In this document: positions 16,557 to 23,885 of the stretch, one piece after another
How positions within the stretch are numbered: the stretch's first letter is position 1
Layout: each line of letters opens with the position of its first letter
Assembly (NCBI GenBank): GCA_000436755.1
Contig: FR887279.1
Coordinates: 2,326 to 31,744, forward strand
Length of the DNA: 29,419 bases
Direction: 5' to 3'
Origin: Clostridium sp. CAG:253
Lineage (GTDB): Bacteria > Bacillota > Clostridia > Lachnospirales > Lachnospiraceae
Translations under genes and position numbers: made by a program
Notes under the pieces: model-generated
Database searches by the model: none
Seen by the model: only the letters and a program-made list of their open reading frames with translations
Told to the model about the DNA's origin: nothing

Positions 16557-19118
16557 TTACTTCTTTAATTTTTTTGCCATTTTGGCTTTTTTCTTTGCTT
16601 TCTTTTTCGCCTTATTTAATGCTCTTTTCTTAGCGGCACCCGTAAGCTTCTTTACCTCATGCTCAATCTGTGCATTTTCGGCAGCTGCTTTCTTCTTCGC
16701 TCTTTTCTTTCTGTACTCAAATGCCTTAATAGCTTTTTCCTTTGCCTCCATAACGGCTTTTTTCTTTGCTTTTGAAACAGCCTTTTTCTTTCTGTCAGAC
16801 TTTCTCGCTGTCTTTCTTTTCGCCTCTGAAAGTTTTACTGCTTTTTTCTTCCTGTCAGGTGATGACTTTGTATTATCAGATGATTTTGATTTACTTACAG
16901 TTGATTTGTCTACGGCTTTTACACTGTTTTTCTTTTCATCATCAACAACCTTTTTTTCTGAGGCATCCCCAGTTTTATCTGCCGCATCACTGTCATCCGC
17001 AATAGTAAAATCTATTGTTTTTGTCAATTTGTCAACAGCCGATACCGTTATTCTGATTGACTCTCCAAGCTTATAAGATTTGCCTGTGCGCTCACCAACC
17101 ATCCTGTATTTTTCTTCCTCAAAATAATAATAGTCTCCCGGAATGTCTGCAACTCTTACCATGCCCTCAACGGTATTTGGAAGTTCCACATACATTCCCC
17201 ATGTAGTGACACCTGATATAACACCTTCAAAACTCTGACCGATAAACTGTTCCATATACTCAGCTTTTTTCATCTTTTCAACTTCACGTTCCGCATCATC
17301 AGCTCTTCTCTCAAGCCTGCTTGCTTCTTCTGCGACCTCAGGAAGTATCTGATTATAATGGCCTATTCTCTTATCGTTCATTTTGCCGTGAATATTTTCT
17401 TTTATGATGCGGTGTATCTGAAGGTCAGGATATCTTCTGATAGGTGATGTAAAGTGGCAGTAATACTTCATTGAAAGTCCAAAATGACCTCCGCACTGTG
17501 TCATATATTTTGCCTGTTTCATTGAACGAAGCGCAAGTCTGCTTATAAGTGCTTCCTCAGGCTTTCCTTCCACGGATTTTATAAGTTTCTGTATTTCTTT
17601 TGGATGAATTTCTCCATCTGAATTTACTTTTAGAGTATATCCAAAGTTCTCAATAAAAACTCCGAGCTGATTTATCTTTTCCTCGTCCGGCTCCTCATGA
17701 ACACGGTATACAAACGGAAGTTCCTGCCAAAAATACTCCTCTGCCACCGTCTGGTTTGCCGCAAGCATAAATTCCTCAATAATGCGGTTTGCATTGTTGC
17801 GTTCATACTCTTTAATCTCAACCGGCTTTCCCTTCTCATCAAGTGTAATCTTGCTCTCAGGAAAATCAAAATCAATAGAACCTCTCTTAAATCTTCTCTC
17901 ACGAAGTATGTCAGCGAGTTCGTACATAAGTTCAAACATCGGAATGAGATCTTTATACTCTTCTCTCTCCTCCTCATCCTCCAGTTCAACTATCTTGTGT
18001 ACACTTGTATATGACATTCTTCTGTCAACATTTATAACACTTTCTTCTATACTGTGTTTAATGATTTCACCTTTTTCATTTATGTCCATCAGGCATGAAA
18101 GTGCAAGTCTGTCTACTCCCTGATTAAGTGAACATATTCCGTTTGATAATTTGTGTGGAAGCATAGGGATAACCCTGTCTACAAGATAGACACTCGTTCC
18201 TCTCTTGACAGCCTCTTTATCAAGCGGTGAACCTTCTGTAACATAGTTTGATACATCCGCTATATGAACTCCAAGATGATAAATCCCGTTTTGTTTTGTG
18301 AGTGATACAGCATCATCCAAGTCCTTTGCGTCCTCACCGTCTATAGTTACCATCTGTACATTTCTAAGGTCTGTTCTTCCGGACTTTTCTTCCTCCTTAA
18401 CCTCATCTTCGACTTTTTCAACCTGATCCATAACCTCATCCGGATACTCCTCCGGAAGTCCATATGTCTTTATGACAGATAATATGTCTACTCCCGGGTC
18501 ATTTATGTGACCGATTATCTCAATAATTTTTCCTTCAGGATTTGTCATATCACTTCCGTAATCCGTAATCTCGACAACTACTTTGTGACCTGTTATTGCA
18601 CCCTTGCTCTCAGCTTTTGGGATATAGATGTCTCTGCCAAACTTTTGATTGTCAGGAACTACAAATCCAAAACTCTTACTCTTTGAATATGTTCCGACAA
18701 GTATATCAGTGCCACGCTCAATAATTGATATAACCTCGCCCTCACGTCTTTTGCCGTGTGCTTTTTCATCTATAACCACATGTACCTTATCACCGTCAAT
18801 GGCACCTCTGGTCTTGTGTGCAGGTATAAAAATATCCTCGTCTTCTCCTTCCACACGCACAAATCCAAATCCTCTCTGCGTACCCATAAATTTTCCGATA
18901 AGAATATCACTTGAAAGCGGTTTTATCTTGCCTTTAAGGTCAAGCTGTATCTTTCCATCGCTGTATAACTCATCAAGTACAGCTCTAAAATCCTTTTTTT
19001 CTTTTGCCGGAACCTGTAAAACAACCGCCATCTCTTTCGTTGACATAGGTTTATAACTCTTTGAATTCACAAACTCCAGTATCATTTCTTTTTTGCTGTT
19101 TAAAGCTTCTCTATCCAT
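16557..19118 (-). CDS. rnr: Ribonuclease R
   Basis: RNase R is a 3'-to-5' exoribonuclease that degrades structured RNA and non-stop mRNAs released by trans-translation. The 853-residue protein has an N-terminal winged-helix region (1-60), two cold-shock domains (about 70-205, with QRGFGFVRVE and KSFGFVVPD), the RNB catalytic domain with TIDGEDAKDLDDAVSL (258-273) containing the metal-binding aspartates, and an S1 domain (FEGVISGVTTWGMYVEL, about 625-710). A final tail of roughly 140 residues is very rich in Lys, Ala and Ser. The start at 19118 is chosen because AGGGGG lies 7 bases upstream; the frame stays open to 19151. It has its own promoter and is followed closely by smpB, so the two are likely cotranscribed. 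Confidence 0.96.
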   Translation of the reverse strand: MDREALNSKKEMILEFVNSKSYKPMSTKEMAVVLQVPAKEKKDFRAVLDELYSDGKIQLDLKGKIKPLSSDILIGKFMGTQRGFGFVRVEGEDEDIFIPAHKTRGAIDGDKVHVVIDEKAHGKRREGEVISIIERGTDILVGTYSKSKSFGFVVPDNQKFGRDIYIPKAESKGAITGHKVVVEITDYGSDMTNPEGKIIEIIGHINDPGVDILSVIKTYGLPEEYPDEVMDQVEKVEDEVKEEEKSGRTDLRNVQMVTIDGEDAKDLDDAVSLTKQNGIYHLGVHIADVSNYVTEGSPLDKEAVKRGTSVYLVDRVIPMLPHKLSNGICSLNQGVDRLALSCLMDINEKGEIIKHSIEESVINVDRRMSYTSVHKIVELEDEEEREEYKDLIPMFELMYELADILRERRFKRGSIDFDFPESKITLDEKGKPVEIKEYERNNANRIIEEFMLAANQTVAEEYFWQELPFVYRVHEEPDEEKINQLGVFIENFGYTLKVNSDGEIHPKEIQKLIKSVEGKPEEALISRLALRSMKQAKYMTQCGGHFGLSMKYYCHFTSPIRRYPDLQIHRIIKENIHGKMNDKRIGHYNQILPEVAEEASRLERRADDAEREVEKMKKAEYMEQFIGQSFEGVISGVTTWGMYVELPNTVEGMVRVADIPGDYYYFEEEKYRMVGERTGKSYKLGESIRITVSAVDKLTKTIDFTIADDSDAADKTGDASEKKVVDDEKKNSVKAVDKSTVSKSKSSDNTKSSPDRKKKAVKLSEAKRKTARKSDRKKKAVSKAKKKAVMEAKEKAIKAFEYRKKRAKKKAAAENAQIEHEVKKLTGAAKKRALNKAKKKAKKKAKMAKKLKK

Positions 19119-19189
19119 ACAAACACCCCCTAAAACTCGGTGTAAAGACACCTGTATTGATGCTTAATCTCAAATCATATATTATTTAT

Positions 19190-19218
19190 ATTATATCCTA
19201 TATTATATAATGAAACAA
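19190..19218 (-). promoter_or_regulatory. Promoter of rnr-smpB
   Basis: On the minus strand TTGTTT, a 17-base spacer and TATAAT lie about 70 bases before the rnr start. The secG terminator just upstream separates rnr from secG. Confidence 0.7.
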
Positions 19219-19247
19219 TCACTTTATTAAGAGAATTATTTTATAAT

Positions 19248-19280
19248 AAAAAGGGACTGTCAATCGACAATCCCTTTTTG
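19248..19280 (-). terminator. Intrinsic terminator after secG
   Basis: AAAAAGGGA-C-TGTC and GACA-A-TCCCTTTTT form a hairpin with one mismatch and an AATC loop, followed by TTTTTATTATAA on the minus strand. It lies 10 bp beyond the secG stop codon and isolates secG from rnr. Confidence 0.87.
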
Positions 19281-19289
19281 TAATTTCTT

Positions 19290-19538
19290 TTATGAAAAAA
19301 TACTTAAATTCAATAAAAGTGAAATCAAAACAAATAATACTGCAAGAACTCTTGTAGCCATAACAAGTCCGCCTTCCATAGAACGTCCTTTGTTTTTTCC
19401 CCAATAAGACTCAGCAGCTCCGCTGATAGCTCCTGTAAGTCCTGCCTGCTTGCCTTCCTGAAGAATAACTACAACTGTAAGTGCAACGCATACGATAATG
19501 TATAGAATCAATAAAATTCCATGAATTGTCTTAATCAT
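19290..19538 (-). CDS. secG: Preprotein translocase subunit SecG
   Basis: SecG is the small accessory subunit of the SecYEG channel. This 82-residue protein has two hydrophobic segments (about 5-26 and 61-80) separated by the conserved cytosolic loop VVILQEGKQAGLTGAISGAAESYWGKNKGRS, in which the LQEGKQAGL and GGAAE-like patterns are typical of the family. GGAGG stands upstream of the ATG. It has its own promoter, whose start-site region contains an unusual palindrome, and a terminator of its own, so it is a single-gene unit although rnr and smpB follow. Confidence 0.95.
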   Translation of the reverse strand: MIKTIHGILLILYIIVCVALTVVVILQEGKQAGLTGAISGAAESYWGKNKGRSMEGGLVMATRVLAVLFVLISLLLNLSIFS

Positions 19539-19573
19539 TATGCTCCTCCATTCAATTAAAACTCATACAAACT

Positions 19574-19604
19574 GATTAGTACAGTAAAAAACACTGTACT
19601 AATC
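19574..19604. promoter_or_regulatory. 12+12 bp palindrome at the secG start site (candidate operator or 5' stem-loop)
   Basis: GATTAGTACAGT (19574-19585) and ACTGTACTAATC (19593-19604) are perfect inverted copies around a 7-base AT loop. The site begins one base after the -10 box of the secG promoter and covers the expected start site. It is not followed by a T run, so it does not look like a terminator. A repressor site or a 5'-terminal mRNA stem-loop would both fit. Confidence 0.6.
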
Positions 19605-19605
19605 T

Positions 19606-19634
19606 AGTCTATCATAATATCCTAAAGATTTCAA
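19606..19634 (-). promoter_or_regulatory. Promoter of secG
   Basis: TTGAAA, a 17-base spacer and TAGACT read on the minus strand. The leader to the secG ATG would be about 60 bases. Confidence 0.65.
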
Positions 19635-19673
19635 TATCTTTTTAACGATTATTCGTTGTACCGTAAATTCTGC

Positions 19674-21237
19674 TTATCGACGTACAAGAAGTGATTTTCC
19701 TGTCATTTCTCTTGGCTGCTCAAGTCCCATTATCTCAATGAGTGTCGGTGCAATATCTGCAAGACATCCGCCCTCTCTTAATGTATATGCATCATCATAA
19801 TTCACAAGGATAAATGGAACAGGATTTGTTGTATGAGCTGTAAATGGTGCTCCTGTCTCATAATCTATCATCTGCTCTGCATTTCCGTGGTCAGCACAGA
19901 TAAATAATACTCCGTCAGCTTTCTTTACTGCCTCAACTGCTGTTCCTACACATTCGTCAACTTTCTCAACCGCTGCAACTGCTGCCGGGATAACTCCTGT
20001 ATGTCCTACCATGTCAGGGTTTGCAAAGTTGATAACTATCACATCATATTTGTCTGATGCTATAGCTTCATTGAGTCTCTCACTTACTTCCGGTGCACTC
20101 ATCTCAGGCTTAAGGTCATATGTTGCAACTGAAGGTGACTTTACAAGTGAACGCTCTTCTCCTTTGTTTGCGCTCTTCTCCTTTGTTTGGCTCCTCAACA
20201 CCGCCATTAAAGAAGAATGTTACATGAGCATACTTCTCTGTCTCGGCGAGACGAAGCTGTGTCATATTGTTTGCTGCAAGGAACTCTCCAAATGTATTTT
20301 CAATACTCTCTTTCTCAAATGCAACAAGTTTATTTCCAATAGTCTCATCATAATTTGTAAAGCATACAAATGTGAGTGGCATAAATCCATTTGCTCTCTC
20401 AAATTTGTCAAAACTTTCATCACAGAAAGTACGTGTAATCTGACGTGCACGGTCAGGTCTGAAGTTAAAGAAAATCACTGAATCATTTTCTTTAATAGTT
20501 GCTACAGCTTTTCCGTTTTCCTCGATAACTGTAGGAACAACAAACTCGTCGTTTACATCCTGTGCATAAGAATCTGCAACAGCCTTAACAGCATCCTCAG
20601 CCTTGACACCCTCGCCCTTTACAAGTGCATTGTAAGCTTTCTCTACTCTGTCCCAGTTATTATCTCTGTCCATTGCATAATAACGTCCATGTACAGACGC
20701 AATCTTACCTACACCTATCTTGTCCATCTCTTTCTGGAGTTCCTCTACAAAACCTTTTCCTGATGTAGGTGCTGTATCTCTTCCGTCAAGGAATGCATGT
20801 ACATATACATTCTTAAGACCGTTTCTCTTTGCAAGTTCCAATAATCCGTAAAGGTGTGTATTGTGACTGTGTACACCACCATCTGAAAGAAGACCGAAAA
20901 GATGAAGGTCTGAATTATTTTTCTTTGCATTCTCTACTGCTGAAAGCAACGCTTTATTTTCAAAAAATGTACCTTCTTCAATAGCTTTTGTAATACGTGT
21001 AAGTTCCTGATAGATAATACGGCCTGCACCGATATTCATGTGACCAACCTCTGAGTTACCCATCTGACCATCCGGAAGTCCTACACTAAGCCCGCTTGCA
21101 TTTCCCTTCTGAAACGGACACTCTTTCATAAGCTTATCCATAACAGGTGTCTTTGCCTGAGCAATAGCATTACCCTCTGTCTTGTCATTTAATCCATAAC
21201 CATCAAGTACCATCAATACAACCGGTTTCTTACTCAT
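19674..21237 (-). pseudogene. gpmI: 2,3-bisphosphoglycerate-independent phosphoglycerate mutase, frameshifted by a tandem duplication
   Basis: GpmI interconverts 3- and 2-phosphoglycerate in glycolysis. The N-terminal part (from the ATG at 21237) reads MSKKPVVLMVLDGYGLND and QMGNSEVGHMNIGAGR, containing the metal-binding and catalytic serine region. It stays in frame to [13 protein letters not shown] and then runs into a stop at 20116. The remaining part ([19 protein letters not shown] to the stop at 19674) continues in another frame and holds [12 protein letters not shown] and [12 protein letters not shown], the second half of the metal site. The break coincides with a 19-bp unit repeated twice at 20152-20189. 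Without one copy the gene encodes 514 residues, the normal family length. All other parts look intact, so the lesion is recent, reversible or a sequence error. AAAGGAT precedes the start. Confidence 0.9.
20152..20189 (-). repeat. 19-bp perfect tandem duplication inside gpmI
   Basis: On the minus strand CAAACAAAGGAGAAGAGCG occurs twice in direct succession (20171-20189, then 20152-20170). Nineteen is not a multiple of three, so the second copy shifts the gpmI frame. Confidence 0.95.
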
Positions 21238-21295
21238 AATCGTTATCCTTTCTTTATATAAAAATATATTTAGTTATCTTTTTATCCGACAATAG

Positions 21296-21324
21296 ATTAT
21301 ACAATATTTATGACTGCAAGTCAA
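21296..21324 (-). promoter_or_regulatory. Promoter of gpmI
   Basis: TTGACT, a 17-base spacer and TATAAT read on the minus strand, close to consensus. A leader of about 50 bases follows to the ATG. The gene is therefore still well placed for transcription despite its frameshift. Confidence 0.82.
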
Positions 21325-21353
21325 AGAAAAGATTTCTCTAACATTCCTCAATA

Positions 21354-22505
21354 TCATCTGACAGGATGGTAACATGACAAAACATTATTATTTTCCATAA
21401 TAAATGGTTTTGAAGTATTCTGTCCCCATTCAGTATCATACATTCTCATAAGGTACTCATTAAGCTGCTGTTTTGATGCAAACTTAATAACCTGATACGG
21501 TGACTGGAAGGAAATCTTTTCAATAAAAATATAACCATTATTTTTGACCGGTACAAGTACTCCGGCATGACCTGTAAAAAGTTCATTTTCATTTTTACTG
21601 ATATAAGAATGAAAAATAACTGTTATAAGAGATGCCTTCGTTTTATCATGAGAAAAAGTAATATTATTTTTACTGCGGTACTTTCTTAAAATACCAATAT
21701 GCTTGTTTACATTGGTCGAAGAGACAGTATTGATGCTTGAATATAATGTTTCAAATTTTTTTGTATCTTTTTTGTTATATTTCTGGTATGGAGAATTTTT
21801 CAACGCATCACTATCCATAAATAATTCATTTGTATTTGGCTTTGTATTCTCCCCTGTTTTTATATAGTTTTTCAAAAGGTCAAATGCTGTTATGCGACAA
21901 TTATATCCGATAAACATATTATATTTTTTTGACCAGTATTCTGCTATCTTGTTATCGTTATATATTGGTGCATTAAGTCCAAGTTTTTTATATCCCTTCT
22001 TTACAAGACTTGTATTTTTAATAGTCTTATTGTATTCATTCACATCTTTAAGCCATGCCTCTGCATTTTTTTTAGGAATACCTGCATCTATAAGATATTT
22101 CTTTACTTCGTTTTGTGTTCTTTTGTCAACAAGATTCGAATATTTTCCCAGAGTATCTGTGACAGTTATTTTAATGTCAGAAGAATATTTTTTTCCTTCT
22201 TTTGTTATTCCCGTAACAATAATAACACCTTTTCCACCAGAAGTTCCTGCCGTAACAGTTCCCTTTTGGTCAACTTTGACTTTTTTTAAATTCTTAGTTC
22301 TGAATGATATTTTTTTATACTGTTTTTTATTTTTTATATTAAGCATGAGCTTTGATTTTTGACCAATTATATATTTACCGCCTGTAACATTTTCATTGCC
22401 TACAAATATTACAGGAGGCTTTATAACCGCCTCTGTATTACTTCCGTTCAAAAATAAAGTAGTTAATAAAACAGTACCTATAACAGCTATGATTCTTTTC
22501 TTCAA
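21354..22505 (-). CDS. Secreted protein with Ig-like N-terminal region and DUF4300-like C-terminal part
   Basis: This 383-residue protein starts with a clear signal peptide (LKKRIIAVIGTVLLTTLFLNGSNTEA). Residues about 30-112 are beta-rich and end in VIIVTGITKEGKKYSSDIKITVTD, like a bacterial Ig-like (Big2) domain. The C-terminal two thirds contain IGYNCRITAFDLLKNYI, FHSYISKNENELFTGHAGVLVPV and IFIEKISFQSPYQVIKF, which recall the DUF4300 family; this is recognition by memory and moderate in strength. The TTG at 22505 is preferred because AAGGAAGG lies 8 bases upstream; the GTG at 22514 overlaps that site. No LPXTG-like motif or lipobox is present, so it is probably released or wall-bound non-covalently. 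Function is unknown. Confidence 0.7.
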   Translation of the reverse strand: MKKRIIAVIGTVLLTTLFLNGSNTEAVIKPPVIFVGNENVTGGKYIIGQKSKLMLNIKNKKQYKKISFRTKNLKKVKVDQKGTVTAGTSGGKGVIIVTGITKEGKKYSSDIKITVTDTLGKYSNLVDKRTQNEVKKYLIDAGIPKKNAEAWLKDVNEYNKTIKNTSLVKKGYKKLGLNAPIYNDNKIAEYWSKKYNMFIGYNCRITAFDLLKNYIKTGENTKPNTNELFMDSDALKNSPYQKYNKKDTKKFETLYSSINTVSSTNVNKHIGILRKYRSKNNITFSHDKTKASLITVIFHSYISKNENELFTGHAGVLVPVKNNGYIFIEKISFQSPYQVIKFASKQQLNEYLMRMYDTEWGQNTSKPFIMENNNVLSCYHPVR

Positions 22506-22559
22506 GCTTTTCACCTTCCTTAGATAATTATTATTGACAATATCTGCAATGCAGCAATT

Positions 22560-22588
22560 ATTTTATAGCACACATAAAAAAAAAGCAA
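22560..22588 (-). promoter_or_regulatory. Possible promoter of the secreted DUF4300-like gene
   Basis: TTGCTT, a 17-base spacer and TAAAAT read on the minus strand about 55 bases before the TTG start. The palindrome CTGCAATGCAG lies between this and the gene (22543-22553). The -35 box is weak. Confidence 0.45.
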
Positions 22589-22660
22589 TTAAGATTTTAT
22601 TACATTTCAAAAAACAATTCATCATCCATCACTAAAAGTAAAATTGAAAAATAATTGGTA

Positions 22661-22689
22661 TAGCCAAAAAAATAAAATTGTAATATACT
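22661..22689 (+). promoter_or_regulatory. Possible promoter of the hemerythrin gene
   Basis: TAGCCA, a 17-base spacer and TATACT precede the hemerythrin gene. The start site near 22696 would leave a leader of about 200 bases that holds three hairpins. The -35 box is a partial match only. Confidence 0.45.
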
Positions 22690-22701
22690 AATTATTGTGA
22701 T

Positions 22702-22869
22702 GTTGGTTCAAAAAGCTTTTTGAATCCAACTAATGCCACGGATTGCTTCATTGCTGTGCAATTTTCGCAATCCTGCAAACACCGACACATACACATTTAT
22801 ACTATGTACTCTCGAAATCTTCTGAACGAAGAATTTCGAGATGGATTCATTTTGAAAAGATTACGAGAG
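22702..22869 (+). other. Hairpin-rich 5' leader of the hemerythrin gene
   Basis: The 392-base gap at 22506-22897 has no gene. Its right half holds three hairpins: 22702-22730 (14 bp, one bulge, closing on AAAAAGCTTTTT), 22740-22773 (outer GGATTGC/GCAATCC, inner ATTGC/GCAAT) and 22811-22840 (CTCGAAATCTTC with GAAGAATTTCGAG, one bulge). The 5' arm of the third can instead pair with GATTACGAGAG at 22859-22869 with one mismatch. No known riboswitch class was recognised. AAGGAGG at 22885 is outside these stems. Confidence 0.5.
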
Positions 22870-22897
22870 ATTATTACTTTTTATAAGGAGGTTTTCC

Positions 22898-23746
22898 ATG
22901 TACGAATTTACTAAAGATTGTATGATTGGAATCAAGGAAATAGATGACGAACACAAAAAATTGTTCGATATGATAAACGATGCAATGGTTCTCACTAATG
23001 AGACAGAAGATGCCGAAAGCATTGCCAAAAATCTTATTAAGGGACTGAAAGATTATGCAGATGTACATTTCGCTCACGAAGAAGCTTATATGAAAAAAAT
23101 AAATGACCCTGAACTTGAGCGTCAGGTCAAAGAACATAAAGCATTTACCGAAAAAATTAATGACTTTAAACTTGATATTTCATCTGCCGAAGCTTCAAAA
23201 AAATCATTGAACGAACTTCTTGTCTACATTGTCAACTGGCTGTATAAGCATATCTTAGGAAGTGACATTATGATTGGCAGACTTTCATCTTCAGACAATG
23301 AAACCGAAAATACAAATCCATTTGCTTTTACTGACAAATACAAAACCGACATTGCTCTTATTGATGATGAACATAAACATCTTTTTGAAATCATTGAACA
23401 GACAAATGAGCTTATACATGCAAATCTGCTTCATGATAAATATGACGAGATAATTCATCTTCTCAATGAACTTAAAACATATACAGAAACACATTTCAGT
23501 GATGAAGAAGCTCTTATGGAAAAAATATCTTATCCCGGACTTGAAGCTCAAAAGAAAGCCCATTCCGCATTTGTGGATAAACTTGTACATATCGATATTG
23601 ATGAACTTGACGAAATTGACAGCCATCAGCAGACTTATCTTTTTGAATTGATAAATTACCTCTTAAACTGGCTTTCAAACCATATTCTTGGTTCAGATAT
23701 AAAAATCGGTGAATACATAAAAGAAAATAATATTACAATCGACTAA
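22898..23746 (+). CDS. Tandem bacteriohemerythrin (two hemerythrin domains)
   Basis: This 282-residue cytosolic protein contains two hemerythrin domains, expected to hold di-iron centres that bind O2 or sense oxygen or NO. Domain 1 (1-130) shows His19 (IDDEHK), His57 and Glu61 (HFAHE), His80 (KEHKAF), and His118 and Asp123 (KHILGSD). Domain 2 (148-282) shows His159, His199 and Glu203 (HFSDE), His222 (KAHSAF), and His262 and Asp267 (NHILGSD). In both domains the first histidine of the usual HxxxH motif is glutamine (Gln76, Gln218). There is no signal peptide or membrane segment. AAGGAGG is 6 bases before the ATG. The gene stands alone between convergent or divergent neighbours and has a long hairpin-rich leader. 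Confidence 0.93.
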   Translation: MYEFTKDCMIGIKEIDDEHKKLFDMINDAMVLTNETEDAESIAKNLIKGLKDYADVHFAHEEAYMKKINDPELERQVKEHKAFTEKINDFKLDISSAEASKKSLNELLVYIVNWLYKHILGSDIMIGRLSSSDNETENTNPFAFTDKYKTDIALIDDEHKHLFEIIEQTNELIHANLLHDKYDEIIHLLNELKTYTETHFSDEEALMEKISYPGLEAQKKAHSAFVDKLVHIDIDELDEIDSHQQTYLFELINYLLNWLSNHILGSDIKIGEYIKENNITID

Positions 23747-23769
23747 AATATAATGATGCAAGGGTCAAA

Positions 23770-23815
23770 CCTCCAGATAGCAATTTGTATGTAAGCATAC
23801 ATTGCTATCTGGAGG
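23770..23815. repeat. Long near-perfect hairpin after the hemerythrin gene
   Basis: CCTCCAGATAGCAAT plus GTATG (with a TT bulge) pairs with CATAC plus ATTGCTATCTGGAGG around a TAAG loop, 20 bp in all. No T run follows on the plus strand, so it is not a classical terminator, although it may help to end or protect the hemerythrin mRNA. It could also be a dispersed intergenic repeat unit. Confidence 0.75.
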
Positions 23816-23885
23816 CCTGCCCCATCACCATATAATACAAAAATTATAAAAAGAAATAATATCTGTATTATTATATAAACATTTC

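Noticed and set aside
23466..23651. Overlapping open frames inside the hemerythrin gene and in the reverse strand of other large genes
   Set aside because: They follow the codon structure of the real gene in another frame, lack ribosome sites and carry no domain features.
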